Part shown: piece by piece, positions 1 through 8,081 of the stretch
How positions within the stretch are numbered: the first letter of the stretch is position 1
How the letters are laid out: the number at the start of each line of letters is the position of its first letter
NCBI GenBank assembly: GCA_016720545.1
Contig: JADKKK010000021.1
Coordinates: 1 to 29,732 of the forward strand
Reading direction: 5' to 3'
DNA: 29,732 nt
Source: Myxococcales bacterium
GTDB taxonomy: Bacteria; Myxococcota_A; Polyangia; Polyangiales; Polyangiaceae
Notes under the pieces: generated by a model
What the model was told of the DNA's origin: nothing
What the model saw: only the letters and a program-made list of their open reading frames with translations
Database searches by the model: none
Program-made: the position numbers and the translations under genes

Positions 1-411
1 GGCCGTCGACTCGATGGCGACCGTCTCCCGCATCGTCGGGGGCGTGTCGCTGTTGAGCGGCGTCAGGGCGCTGATGATGGAGTCAGGCGAGCCCGAGAAC
101 CGCGTGCGCCACCGGGCGAGGAGCGCGGCGCGGCGCTCCGTCGTCGTGAGACGGCCCGAGCTCACAGGGAGCCCGAGCATCGTCTCCCACTCGCTCAAGA
201 GATAGAGCGCGGTGTCAGGGAAGGCTTCGTTGAGCGAAGCCGCGTTGGTGTCGCGCGCGTCGCTGATGCCGCGCCCCAGGTTGATCGCGTCGGCCGCGTT
301 CAGCGAGTTGTCGGCCGCGGGGTACGCGGGGCCGAGCAGTCGCAGGAGCTGGCGCGCAAGGTCGCCGATCGCGCCCTCTTTCGTCGGGAGCGGCTGGATG
401 ATGTTGGGCAT
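1..411 (-). CDS. Mu gp48-like (YmfQ/DUF2313) baseplate protein, 3' end outside window
   Basis: The minus-strand frame is open from an ATG at 411-409 to the left edge (137 codons, no stop), so the C-terminus is missing. The protein starts MPNIIQPLP and contains ALYLLSEWETMLGLPV followed by TTTERRAALLARW. This 'LxEWExxLGLP...R' layout is characteristic of the YmfQ/DUF2313 family (Mu gp48), which sits in the baseplate next to the gp47/J wedge protein. Position supports the call: in Mu, gp48 directly follows gp47, and here the gp47-like gene is the next minus-strand gene upstream. They are separated by a plus-strand lipoprotein gene. I see no convincing Shine-Dalgarno sequence before the ATG. An 18-bp repeat lies about 45 bp upstream. 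Tail-fibre genes would be expected beyond the left edge. Confidence 0.8.
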   Translation of the reverse strand, partial: MPNIIQPLPTKEGAIGDLARQLLRLLGPAYPAADNSLNAADAINLGRGISDARDTNAASLNEAFPDTALYLLSEWETMLGLPVSSGRLTTTERRAALLARWRTRFSGSPDSIISALTPLNSDTPPTMRETVAIESTA

Positions 412-455
412 GGGTCCGGGGGCGCGGAGGGCGCAGGAATGCCGTCGCTAGAGAG

Positions 456-473
456 GGTGGATGTCCGAATGGT
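456..473 (-). repeat. 18-bp exact repeat, copy 1 (candidate promoter/operator)
   Basis: Minus-strand sequence ACCATTCGGACATCCACC, identical to 20807-20824. I found no further copy. In both copies a CTTG lies 7 bases before the repeat. It lies between the gp48-like start (411) and the divergent lipoprotein gene (530), so it could supply a promoter or operator for gp48 and the genes beyond. It is not palindromic. Function is inferred from position only. Confidence 0.6.
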
Positions 474-492
474 GGGAGCGCAAGGGCGACCG

Positions 493-529
493 TTGACCGC
501 CCCTCCCCCGGCGGCGCTACCCTGCGGGG
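493..529 (+). promoter_or_regulatory. Candidate sigma70-type promoter of the lipoprotein gene
   Basis: TTGACC at 493-498 and TACCCT at 518-523 resemble -35 and -10 boxes, although the 19-bp spacing is longer than ideal. The predicted transcription start falls at or next to the ATG at 530, so the mRNA would be leaderless or nearly so; only a GGGG precedes the ATG. This would give the gene its own transcription independent of the phage operon, as is usual for morons. Sequence inference only. Confidence 0.4.
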
Positions 530-1096
530 ATGCGCTACGCCCTCGCCCTGCTCTTCGCCCTCACCGCCTGCGCCGCGGAGCCCGTGCTCCTGCCCGACGC
601 CTCGACGCCCGACGCTGGCCCCTGTGGGGGCGCCTGCGGAGCCGGGACGGTGTGCGTGGGCGGTGCGTGCGTGGTGGTCGATGCGGGCGCTCCCGACGCC
701 GTGGCGGCGGACAGCGGAGCGGTGATCGACGTGGGCGAAGACAGGCCCGCGGTGGATGCCGGGGCGCTCGACGCGGTGACGGTGGACGCTGGTGGGATGG
801 ATGTGGTCGACGGTGGGACCGACACGCCCGACGTGGTCGATGTCCAGTGGCCCGCGCTCCCTGATGGCTCCTACGCCTGGGACGTGGCCGCGTGCGAGCG
901 GTGCAGGGTGGCGCATGGGGAGTGCACCTGCACCAACGGCCGGGCGGTCTACACCTGCGTTGCGGAGTACGCGGAGTGCGATGGTATGTTCGCCAACGGC
1001 TGCGAGGCGCACATCCCCGAAGACAGGGCGAACTGTGGGCGCTGCGGCAACGTCTGCATCAGCGGCCTGGTGTGCAGGAACGGCCGGTGCCAGTGA
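530..1096 (+). CDS. Secreted Cys-rich lipoprotein (probable phage moron)
   Basis: 188 residues, the only convincing plus-strand gene. The N-terminus MRYALALLFALTAC is a short lipoprotein signal peptide with lipobox LTAC, so Cys14 should be lipidated and the protein exported and membrane-anchored. A first Cys cluster (residues about 33-50) is followed by an Asp/Ala/Val/Gly-rich linker (about 52-107) with recurring DAG and DAV units. The C-terminal third is Cys-rich and ends in NCGRCGNVC...CRNGRCQ, a Stig1-like pattern common in predicted lipoproteins of Myxococcota. Its TGA (1094-1096) abuts the stop of the convergent gp47-like gene at 1097 with no intervening base. Antisense placement and a private candidate promoter fit a moron expressed from a prophage. 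A role in surface modification or superinfection exclusion is possible but not shown by sequence. Confidence 0.8.
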   Translation: MRYALALLFALTACAAEPVLLPDASTPDAGPCGGACGAGTVCVGGACVVVDAGAPDAVAADSGAVIDVGEDRPAVDAGALDAVTVDAGGMDVVDGGTDTPDVVDVQWPALPDGSYAWDVAACERCRVAHGECTCTNGRAVYTCVAEYAECDGMFANGCEAHIPEDRANCGRCGNVCISGLVCRNGRCQ

Positions 1097-2620
1097 CTAC
1101 GGCGTCACGAGCAACGACCCCAGGGTGACGACGGTCTTGGCCGCTGGCGTCACGTCGGCCGCTGGCGTCGTCACCGTGCAGGAGAGGACGCCGGTCGCCA
1201 CCGCAGGCGACTGCGCGCCGTTGATGACGTCGGCCGCGAGCCCGGTGCGGTAGAGCGTCGCGCGGGCCTCGACGTCCTCGGCGGGCCACCGGCTCGCGGG
1301 TGTGGTGTCCCCCGGCCCGAGGCCGTCGAAGTGGCTGAAGACGTCGTCGCGGATCGTCCCCCAGTTCGCGGGGCACGGGTAGATCGAGCCCGTGGGGAAT
1401 CCGACCTCCTGCCCCGTGGCCTGCGTAAACGTGGTGTCGCCCGCCGCGAAGTTCGCGTTGCCGAGCGTCACGGCGCGGTAGCCGCCGCGCTCCGTGGGCG
1501 TCGCGGGGAGTACGAGGGCCCGCTTCCCTGCGAGGGCGGTGTAGTCGCCCGTGACCTTGATGGTGGTGTCCGTGCTGAGGATGATCGCGATGGCGCCCAC
1601 CCAGGGGAAGGCGTTGGTCGCGGTCATCGTGCAGGAGAGCACCACGTTCTGCGCCGATACGCTGATCGCCTCGACGGCCGCGTTGTCGGCCACCATCGTC
1701 ACAGGGCGGAGCATCGTGCCGTCGTCGGTCGCGACGCCTGCGACGGTGCGGTCGCCCTCGATGTAGTCGCGAATGCGAGTGAGCGCCGCGCCCGCCGTGC
1801 GCGTCGAGGCGTCGTCAGTCGGTACTACGCGGGTGTTCGTGAGGACGTCCCCCTGCGCGGGGCCGACAGCGACCACGGTCACGCATCCCGGCGTATCGGG
1901 TGTGCCTGCGCCCGGGTACGACGCCGGGGGCGCGAGGAGCGGGTAGACGTAGGCTCTCGTGATGGTGGTGCCGGTGTAGCCCTCGACCCAGTCCTGCCAG
2001 TCGGCGCGGTTGCCGCTCGCGGGGCGCTCCTGCCTGCGGGCGATGATGCGCGCGGCCCACGCGGAGTAGCTCTCCTGATCGGTCCCTGTGGTCGCCACGG
2101 AGGCGACGGTGCCCGTAGCGTCGAGCCCGGTGGGCGCGCTGACGAAGGTGAGCACGTCGGCCACGGCGCGGGTCGGGTCGGCGCCGATGTCCGCCGCGGT
2201 GACGGTGATGGTGCCGGTGCCCGCGGCGATCGTCACGGCGACGGAGTCGACCGTGTAGAGCGTGCCGTCGCTGTAGGCCATGCGGTACGTCACGCCCGTG
2301 GGGAACGTGTACGTCGCATCCACCCCGGCGGTGACCGTGACGGTGTGCCGCGCCCTCACGCCGGCGCGGCGGGCGACACCGTCCACGCTGCCGTGGCGCG
2401 CGATGGCCTCGTCGCTGGCCTGGTCGGGGAGGATGTCCCGCGCGACGCTCTCGGCCTGCGCCTCGAGGCCCTCCAGCATCACCGCGAGCGCCGAGGCCCA
2501 CAGGTACGCGTCGGAGCCGGGGGCGATCAGCAGCCGCTCCCCCGCGGCGGTGTACTCCTGCGACCAGAAGGAAAGCAGGGAGTCGCGGATGGTGTCGCGG
2601 GCGCGGCCGGTGTAGCTCAT
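1097..2620 (-). CDS. Baseplate J-like wedge protein (Mu gp47-like)
   Basis: 507 residues starting MSYTGRARDTIRDSLL. It resembles the baseplate J/gp47 family: an N-terminal helical part rich in acidic and Ala residues (WASALAVMLEGLEAQAES), then a central segment with the family's SYSAWAARIIARRQ-type stretch and residues for binding neighbouring wedge subunits. It is longer than Mu gp47 (about 360 aa); the extra C-terminal region of roughly 150 residues is Thr/Val/Ala-rich and ends in a PAADVTPAA repeat. The ATG at 2620 was chosen because it lies 9 bp after the stop of the gp46-like gene and the family's N-terminal helix follows. The wedge links the central hub to the outer baseplate. Order gp45, gp46, gp47 matches Mu. 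Confidence 0.85.
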   Translation of the reverse strand: MSYTGRARDTIRDSLLSFWSQEYTAAGERLLIAPGSDAYLWASALAVMLEGLEAQAESVARDILPDQASDEAIARHGSVDGVARRAGVRARHTVTVTAGVDATYTFPTGVTYRMAYSDGTLYTVDSVAVTIAAGTGTITVTAADIGADPTRAVADVLTFVSAPTGLDATGTVASVATTGTDQESYSAWAARIIARRQERPASGNRADWQDWVEGYTGTTITRAYVYPLLAPPASYPGAGTPDTPGCVTVVAVGPAQGDVLTNTRVVPTDDASTRTAGAALTRIRDYIEGDRTVAGVATDDGTMLRPVTMVADNAAVEAISVSAQNVVLSCTMTATNAFPWVGAIAIILSTDTTIKVTGDYTALAGKRALVLPATPTERGGYRAVTLGNANFAAGDTTFTQATGQEVGFPTGSIYPCPANWGTIRDDVFSHFDGLGPGDTTPASRWPAEDVEARATLYRTGLAADVINGAQSPAVATGVLSCTVTTPAADVTPAAKTVVTLGSLLVTP

Positions 2621-2628
2621 GTGTCCTG

Positions 2629-3009
2629 TCAGGCGCCGCGGGTGAGCGTGCCGGTGGTCTGTCGGGTCGAGAGCAGCACGTCGAAGAAGTCGACGGCGTA
2701 GGTCAGCGTCCCGCGCGCGGCGGACACCCTCGCGCTCACCTTGAGGTCGCGGATGGTCCCGGCGCGCACAAGGAAGTCGAGGCCAGCCTTGATGGCCGTC
2801 TCCGCGTCGGCCTGCGCCGAGGTGCGGAGCTTGTCGAGTCGCGCCCAATCGACACCCAGGGAGGGCATCGCGGGCGAGCTCCCGAGCTGCGTGCGGAGAG
2901 CGATCAGCACCTGCTCAAGCGCCGGGGAGGTGGCGCGCGTCCAGTTCCCACGAAGGACGAGCGTAGGCGCGCCAGCGGAGCCGAGCGCCCTGGTGATTGC
3001 ATAGCTCAT
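2629..3009 (-). CDS. Mu gp46-like baseplate protein
   Basis: 126 residues starting MSYAITRALGSAGAPTLVL. Small size, position between the spike (gp45-like) and the gp47-like wedge, and the C-terminal pattern (IRDLKVSARVSAARGTLTY) fit the GP46 family of Mu-like baseplates. In that family a compact domain with a final beta-rich 'v.v.....g.i.f.v.f' segment packs against the hub. Its start overlaps the preceding gene by four bases (3006-3009, ATGA), suggesting translational coupling. A gp25/gpW-like wedge protein is the alternative; both assignments put it in the baseplate. Confidence 0.7.
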   Translation of the reverse strand: MSYAITRALGSAGAPTLVLRGNWTRATSPALEQVLIALRTQLGSSPAMPSLGVDWARLDKLRTSAQADAETAIKAGLDFLVRAGTIRDLKVSARVSAARGTLTYAVDFFDVLLSTRQTTGTLTRGA

Positions 3010-3272
3010 ATGGCGCCCCCGGAAAGCACTACGGGAGCAGCGGGGATGCCCGCCCCGAAGGCGTCGATGCCCGCGGTGACGGTCACCGAGGAGTTCGTCT
3101 GGATCTCGCCCACGACGCCCACCGCGATCCCGTAGGCGAGCGCCTTGATGCTGTTCTCCTGCGCGGCCGTCAGCGTGCCGGAGAAGCCGGTGTTCACGCC
3201 GCCGACGATGGCGAGGTAGATCCTTTGTGCCATGCCACTTGTGCAGGCCGTATCCCCGACTTGAAGCGCCAT
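3006..3272 (-). CDS. Small conserved-type phage tail protein, function unknown
   Basis: 88 residues starting MALQVGDTACTSGMAQRIY. I do not recognise a characterised family. It has alternating Ala/Gly/Val-rich helical segments (LAYGIAVGVVGEI), then a short beta-prone Thr/Val stretch and a Gly-rich end. The ATG at 3272 lies 4 bp after the spike gene stop, and the 3' end overlaps the gp46-like start by four bases, so it is embedded in the tail operon and probably expressed with it. Mu has no gene at this point between gp45 and gp46. A minor baseplate or tail-tip role is inferred from position only. A later in-frame ATG exists at 3233 (MAQRIYLA). Confidence 0.65.
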   Translation of the reverse strand: MALQVGDTACTSGMAQRIYLAIVGGVNTGFSGTLTAAQENSIKALAYGIAVGVVGEIQTNSSVTVTAGIDAFGAGIPAAPVVLSGGAI

Positions 3273-3276
3273 GGTG

Positions 3277-3855
3277 TCAGCCCTTGAAGCGCGGGGAGCC
3301 CGCTGCGGTGGAGATGGTGTCCGTCGCGCTGGTGATGGTCCCGGCCACCGGGTAAGGCCCGGCCGTCAGCGCGAAGGCGTGCGTGTGCCCGGTGGTGACG
3401 TCGCCCACCACAGCAACCTTCTTCGTCCCGGCGTTGACCACCACGTCGCCCGTGCCGTGCGCCGAGATGTTGATCGCGCCGTTGTTGGCGCTGGTGATGT
3501 CGATCGCCCCCGAGGCGCGGATGTGCACCACGGTCGCCGCGTTGGTCGCGTTGACGCCGTGGAGCTTCGTCTCCCCCGCCGCGAGCGCCTGGACGGTGGC
3601 GCCCTTGTCGATCAGGAAGAGCGCGATGAGCTCATCGCCCCGCCGCACCGCGAGGGCCTCCGTCGTGGCCGTGAGGGCGGGCGATGCCATGAGCCCCGCT
3701 GGCTGCGCCACCTCGACGTCGTCGAAGCGCTCGGCCGTGGCGTCGGCGCCCTCGCTCCCGACGCCCGCGCACTGCGCGGTGAGGACGCGGCGCGAGGTCG
3801 ATGTGGTGAGCGAGAGCACCTTGAAGGCGTCGATGGGGTCTTCGTCCACGGTCAC
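3277..3855 (-). CDS. Baseplate spike protein (Mu gp45 / P2 gpV-like)
   Basis: 192 residues. An N-terminal OB-like region (about 20-90, with RRGDELIALFLIDKGA) is followed by a beta-helix-type stretch of short repeats (AIDITSANNGAINISAHGTGDVVVNAG). Near the C-terminus is GHTHAF. The HxH motif there matches the metal-binding apex of trimeric gpV/gp45 spikes, where the histidines of three chains coordinate an iron ion at the membrane-piercing tip. Size, beta-helix repeats and position after the gp44-like hub all fit. Its start overlaps the hub gene stop by four bases (3852-3855). The residues after the HxH motif (about 35) are longer than in minimal spikes. Confidence 0.85.
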   Translation of the reverse strand: MTVDEDPIDAFKVLSLTTSTSRRVLTAQCAGVGSEGADATAERFDDVEVAQPAGLMASPALTATTEALAVRRGDELIALFLIDKGATVQALAAGETKLHGVNATNAATVVHIRASGAIDITSANNGAINISAHGTGDVVVNAGTKKVAVVGDVTTGHTHAFALTAGPYPVAGTITSATDTISTAAGSPRFKG

Positions 3856-5123
3856 TCCTGGGGGATCACGGAGATGGAGTCCTTCGGCACAAGCACCATC
3901 GTCGTCGTCGTGCCGGTCTGTCGCCCGCCCTCGAAGGTGACGCTGGTGATGAGCATCGACTCATCGAGCGGAGCGCCATCGGGCGAGGTGCACAGGTCGT
4001 CACGCACGCGCGCCATCGTGTTCAGCGCGTACAGGCGATCGACGCCCGCGACGGTCTGCCCGTGGCCCTGGACGGTGAGCTCGTAGCGGCGAAAGCTGGC
4101 CATCGCCTCCGCGATGACGCGCTCCCCCTCCTTCGCGCTCGCGGCGAGGGTGCGAGAGCGGGCGCTCTTGATGTGGCGCACCTGCGCGGGCATCGGCGAC
4201 GCGAGGAAGCCGCGGTTGACCGCAGCCGTCTCGACCCCGACGTTGAACGTCTGCGACCGGCTGCGGTTGCTCACGAGGTCGCCGCGGGTGGTGCCCGTGT
4301 AGACGTTCACCTCGGAGGGAACTTCCTTGATGGAGAAGCTCTCGGCGCCCTTGAGGATGTTGCCCGTGGCGACGCCGTTCTCGATGCGCCGGCCGAAGGT
4401 GAACACGTCCGCCGTGCTGAAAGCCGGGACGTCGACCACGACCGCGAGGCCACCGGCCGCCGAGGGCGCGACCCACATGAGGAAGCCGACGCGGCGGCAC
4501 ATCTCCTCGGCGAGCGCCCACGCCTTCTCCCCGGCGCGCGGGTGGCTCTGGTCGATGGGCTGCGCGCGACGCCTCGCGTGGGCCGCGTGCACGCCGCGCG
4601 AGGGGCTGTGCGGGCGGGTGGTGTGCGTGGCGTGTGGGCGCGAGGGGCGGCCGAGCGAGGTGCGGTTGGTGCCCGACTGCACCAGGCGCGCAGCGGCGGC
4701 GTCGGTGACGAGGACGGCCACGCCCAGCGGCGTGAAGAGGGCGGTCAGCGCGTCGGAGAGCGCGAGGCCCTTGAGCCGCACGGTCGGGTCCGCGTCCCAC
4801 GTCATCGCCATGCCGCCGAGGTCGCGGCCGCTGATGACCATCGTGGCACCGCCCTTGTCGTCGGGCGCTGCGGTGCGGAGCGTCTCGATGCGCCCGGTGA
4901 TCTGCGCCGCGCCATCGATGGAGAGGGTGATGTTCTCGCCCAGCTTCACCTCGCGCCGCAGCACCTCCCACGACGCTTCCCGAGCGCCGGAGATGGAGCG
5001 CCACATGGAGACGGTCCACGGGTTGCCCGCGCGCATCATGTCGAGCGTGATGGTGTAGCGGTCGAAGACGTCGACATCCGTCCCGCTCGAAAGCGTGACG
5101 GCGACGGTGTGCGGCGTAGCCAT
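3852..5123 (-). CDS. Baseplate hub / tail protein (Mu gp44, gpP-like)
   Basis: 423 residues, similar in size to Mu gp44 (the gpD/gp27-type hub). The first domain (1-130) is beta-rich and contains GRIETLRTAAPDDKGG and VISGRDLGGMAMTWDADP, matching the 'i.GrI......D..g.t..v.GRd...dlvD' pattern of hub proteins. A later domain has AWALAEEMCRRVGFLMWV, the usual 'g.t.w.fi..la.r.g.l.w' signature. Residues about 150-190 form an unusual Arg/His/Pro-rich linker (RPHATHTTRPHSP). The hub is a trimer that carries the gp45 spike and contacts the tape measure and tube. It overlaps the spike gene by four bases and lies 4 bp after the gp43-like stop. Confidence 0.8.
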   Translation of the reverse strand: MATPHTVAVTLSSGTDVDVFDRYTITLDMMRAGNPWTVSMWRSISGAREASWEVLRREVKLGENITLSIDGAAQITGRIETLRTAAPDDKGGATMVISGRDLGGMAMTWDADPTVRLKGLALSDALTALFTPLGVAVLVTDAAAARLVQSGTNRTSLGRPSRPHATHTTRPHSPSRGVHAAHARRRAQPIDQSHPRAGEKAWALAEEMCRRVGFLMWVAPSAAGGLAVVVDVPAFSTADVFTFGRRIENGVATGNILKGAESFSIKEVPSEVNVYTGTTRGDLVSNRSRSQTFNVGVETAAVNRGFLASPMPAQVRHIKSARSRTLAASAKEGERVIAEAMASFRRYELTVQGHGQTVAGVDRLYALNTMARVRDDLCTSPDGAPLDESMLITSVTFEGGRQTGTTTTMVLVPKDSISVIPQE

Positions 5124-5127
5124 CGGC

Positions 5128-6025
5128 TCAGGGCTTCGGGAGGACAGTCAGCACGGTGCCCTGCGCCACGAACAAGCAATCAGGGATGCTATTGGCCGCC
5201 CGCAGGAGCGTCGTCAGCGAAGCGTCCTGGTAGACGCTCTGCGCGACCTCCCAGAGCGCCATCGTGCGCGGCACCGTGTAGAGCCGCACCTGCGAGAGCG
5301 TCGGGGAGTAGCGGCTGCGGAGGTCGTAGACCGCGGCCTGGAGGGCGAGGAGCTCGACCACCGCAGCGTGCGCCGACGCCGGGGCGAAGAGCGCCAGTGC
5401 GAGGTTGCTGGTGATGGGCGCGAGCATCAGCCGGAAGCATTCGGCCACGGCGGTGTAGGGGAGCGCGGCGGCCTCGAGCGCCGCAAGCTGCGTCGTCATC
5501 ACCGCCGTGGTCGCCGTCCACCCGGTCGCGCTCACGGCGGCCATCGCGGCATCCGTGCTCGCGGCCTTCGTGGCGACGGTCGCCGGCGTGTTCGCAGGCG
5601 TCGCGCTCCACGGCGTCGTGAGGAGCGAGGCAGAGCCGTTGTGCTCCGTGAACGTCACCTTGAGGTCGACGCCGTTGCGGTTGTCGGGCGAGAGTTCGCC
5701 CGTCCAGCCGGTGATGGCGGCGGTGAAGGCGTCGTACCCGGGAGCGTGAGGGTGCCGATGGGGGCGCTCTCGAAGAGCGTGACCAGCGCTTCCCGCAGCG
5801 CGCGGAAGAGCGGGCCGTAGCGCGCGACGAGCGCCGGGGTGTCGACGCACGGGATGGTGAAGCTCCCCGGTAGGCCTTCTGGCCGCACGGCTCCATGTCG
5901 GCCCCGCGGCGCAGGTAGGCCGTGTGCTCCGCGAAGTCGTGGCCGCCCTCGACGGAGAGGGCACTCACGGGGAAGGGCACGCCCTCGTAGGTGGCTTCGG
6001 CGAGGGTGTCGAGGGGCTGGCTCAT
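5128..6025 (-). CDS. Mu gpN/gp43-like DNA circularisation/tail protein with LysM-like end; two apparent frameshifts
   Basis: The coding signal starts at ATG 6025 (MSQPLDTLAEATYEGVPF), overlapping the tape-measure stop by four bases, and switches frame twice. From DMEPCGQKAYRG it moves to the frame reading SFTIPCVDTPALVARYG near 5865-5868 (GGGG on the coding strand). It then moves to the frame reading YDAFTAAITGWTGEL near 5737-5739 (CCCGGG). Each switch equals one lost base; adding both back gives a 299-aa protein. The N-terminal layout (EGVPFPVSALSVEGGHDF...) fits the DNA-circulation N family (Mu gp43). The C-terminus, YTVPRTMALWEVAQSV...LFVAQGTVLTVL, is LysM-like. Mu gpN is needed for tail assembly and DNA circularisation. 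Both shifts fall in short G runs, favouring sequence error over decay. Confidence 0.75.
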
Positions 6026-8079
6026 CGGCGCGCCTGGGGAGCGGCAGCGGAAGCCGCGTGCGCGGCGTCGTGCGGGGTGACAGCGGCAGTGATGGGCGCA
6101 CTCTGCATCGCCGCGGCGACGGCCGCCGCGGACTCCGGGGTGAGCGACACCTGCACCGGACCCGTGGCCGAGCCACCCGCGCGAGCGCGTCGCAGTCCCT
6201 CGGCGTTGATGTCCGTCGAGTCGTTGTCGCTCCGTGTGTGGAGGAGGATCGCAGCCGCTGCGGCGAGGGGCGCGAGCACCATGCCGCCAACGGTCGCCAG
6301 CGCGCCGGCTCCGGTCGTGGCCGCGCCGGTGGCGGCGGCTCCACCCGCGGCGCCAGTGGCGGCGGTAGTCGCGCTGTACCCGAGCGCCGCGCGCATACCC
6401 ATCCATCCGCCCACGGAGGTAGCGAGCCCGGTCAACCCCTGGACGGCGCTGGTCAGCACGGGGTGCATTGCAACGAAGTCCGCCGTGGTGTCGCTCATGC
6501 CCGCGGCGAGGTTGTTCCTGCGAGCATTGAGCGCGTGCTCTTCCTGCCCGGCGAGCGTCGCGGCGTCGGTGCCCTGACGCACCCCAGCGAGGCGCTCGCG
6601 GTCCGCCGCGGTGATGCCACCAGCGCCCTGCATCGCGCGGATCGCCTCAACGCCCGTGCGCCCTTCGGCGTCGCGGTTGAGCAGCCCGCCGAGGAGGTTC
6701 TGTTCGTTGCGCTGAAGGCCCTGCGCGTTGCCGTATCCGCCGCCCGCAAACACGTTCTGGAACTGCTGCCCGGTGATGCCCGCAGCAGCGGCGCCTTCGG
6801 CAAGCCCGACACCAGACTGGTATCGCTCTCGCAGCCGCATCCGCCCCTCGCGAGTGGGGTCGACCTCGAAGAGCGTGGCCTGCAAGCGCGCCTGCTGTTC
6901 GGCCGTGAGCCCTGCGGTCTGCGTTGCCTGCGAGACGTTGGTGAGGAGCTTGTCCTGTGCGACGGTGCCGCGGAGGCGCTGGCCGACGTTGCGGAGGATG
7001 TTGCCGCTCATGCGCGCAGTGAGCCCCGACGACTTGGCGACCTCCATCTCGGTGACGGCCTCGGTGAGCTCGCGCAGTTGCGCCTGCTGCATCGTCTCGC
7101 CGCCCTGCTGACGCGCGCCGCGCATACGGGCGATCATCGCGCTCATGCCGCCGCGGATCAGGTCGCCCTCCTCGACGGAGCCCGCCTGTGTCGCGGCGCC
7201 GATCACGGATAGCGCCGACTGACGCGTCGACTCATCGAAGCCGCCCGACCGCAGCATCCCCGACAGGCGGACGTGCTGCGACGGGTCCGCGAAGGTGTTC
7301 GCGCCCTCGGCGTAGTCGGCGAGGAAGGCGCGGAACTGCGCGTCACGCTGCTGCACGGACTGCCCGCGCTGGCCGAGCACGTTGAACTCCGCCTGCCCCG
7401 CGGCGGCGGCCTCAGCGATGCCCGCCGATGGGAGCCGATTGGCCTCGGCGAATGCGTGGAGCTGACGCGCGCGGGCCGCGGCCTCGTTGGCGTCACCGCC
7501 AGCGAGACCTACAGCGCCCGCAAGAGCCGCGTCGGTGGACGCAGAGCGCTGACGCGCGTCCTGGATCTGGCCGTGCTCCTGGACACCAGTGCGGTAGACG
7601 GTCGCGACGCCTGCGCGTGCGAGCCCTGCCATGCGGCTCTGCTGCTCGCGACGGCCGTAGCGGACGGCCTCGGTGCGTCGCTGCTCTTCGCGCCGGGTGG
7701 CGTTCGTGCGCGCGATCTCCTCGCGCGTGTGGGCGCGGGTCCGCTCGACCTCCATCGTGGTGGCAGCGCGCACGGCAGCGATGGCAATGGCCGTGCGCTC
7801 GCGCGACTCACGGCCCGCGGTGGCGATGCGCTCGGCGGACGTCGCCCGCACGACGGCGGTAGCGGCGTTCTCGGCCGCGCGCCGGTCGCGCTGTACCTGG
7901 CGCGCGGCTGCGGTCTCCGCGGTGGCCCCGCGACGCACGGCGCGCGTTCGCTCGGAGGTTCCGCGGGTGGCGTCGGCAGTCATCGCGGCCTGCGCGCGAC
8001 GGGTGAGGCTCTGCACCTCGCCCATCGCGCGGCGGACCGCGGACGTGTCGACGTCGATGATGAGGGTGGCGCGCGGCAT
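6022..8079 (-). CDS. Tail tape measure protein
   Basis: 685 residues, the largest tail gene. The N-terminus (MPRATLIIDVDTSAVRRAM) leads into a long Ala/Arg/Glu/Thr-rich helical region (about 25-150), expected to form coiled coil inside the tail lumen. The middle contains Gln/Gly-rich helices, and the C-terminal quarter has hydrophobic Ala/Gly stretches (TAATGAAGGAAATGA and GGMVLAPLAAAAAILL) that could act in membrane passage of DNA. The gene follows the frameshifting tail-chaperone pair, as tape measures nearly always do, and its ATG lies 2 bp beyond the stop of the frameshift product. Using about 0.15 nm per residue, 685 residues predict a tail near 100 nm. Composition and position carry the call; there is no enzymatic motif. 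Confidence 0.85.
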   Translation of the reverse strand: MPRATLIIDVDTSAVRRAMGEVQSLTRRAQAAMTADATRGTSERTRAVRRGATAETAAARQVQRDRRAAENAATAVVRATSAERIATAGRESRERTAIAIAAVRAATTMEVERTRAHTREEIARTNATRREEQRRTEAVRYGRREQQSRMAGLARAGVATVYRTGVQEHGQIQDARQRSASTDAALAGAVGLAGGDANEAAARARQLHAFAEANRLPSAGIAEAAAAGQAEFNVLGQRGQSVQQRDAQFRAFLADYAEGANTFADPSQHVRLSGMLRSGGFDESTRQSALSVIGAATQAGSVEEGDLIRGGMSAMIARMRGARQQGGETMQQAQLRELTEAVTEMEVAKSSGLTARMSGNILRNVGQRLRGTVAQDKLLTNVSQATQTAGLTAEQQARLQATLFEVDPTREGRMRLRERYQSGVGLAEGAAAAGITGQQFQNVFAGGGYGNAQGLQRNEQNLLGGLLNRDAEGRTGVEAIRAMQGAGGITAADRERLAGVRQGTDAATLAGQEEHALNARRNNLAAGMSDTTADFVAMHPVLTSAVQGLTGLATSVGGWMGMRAALGYSATTAATGAAGGAAATGAATTGAGALATVGGMVLAPLAAAAAILLHTRSDNDSTDINAEGLRRARAGGSATGPVQVSLTPESAAAVAAAMQSAPITAAVTPHDAAHAASAAAPQARR

Positions 8080-8081
8080 GG

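Noticed and set aside
1139..1170. 13-bp direct repeat GGCCGCTGGCGTC (1139-1151, 1158-1170)
   Set aside because: It encodes the PAADVTPAA repeat of the gp47-like protein; two units only and no regulatory context.
1331..2701. Long plus-strand open frames opposite structural genes (here and along most of the window)
   Set aside because: They mirror real minus-strand genes in GC-rich DNA, are Arg/Ala/Gly-rich and lack ribosome-binding sites or recognisable domains.
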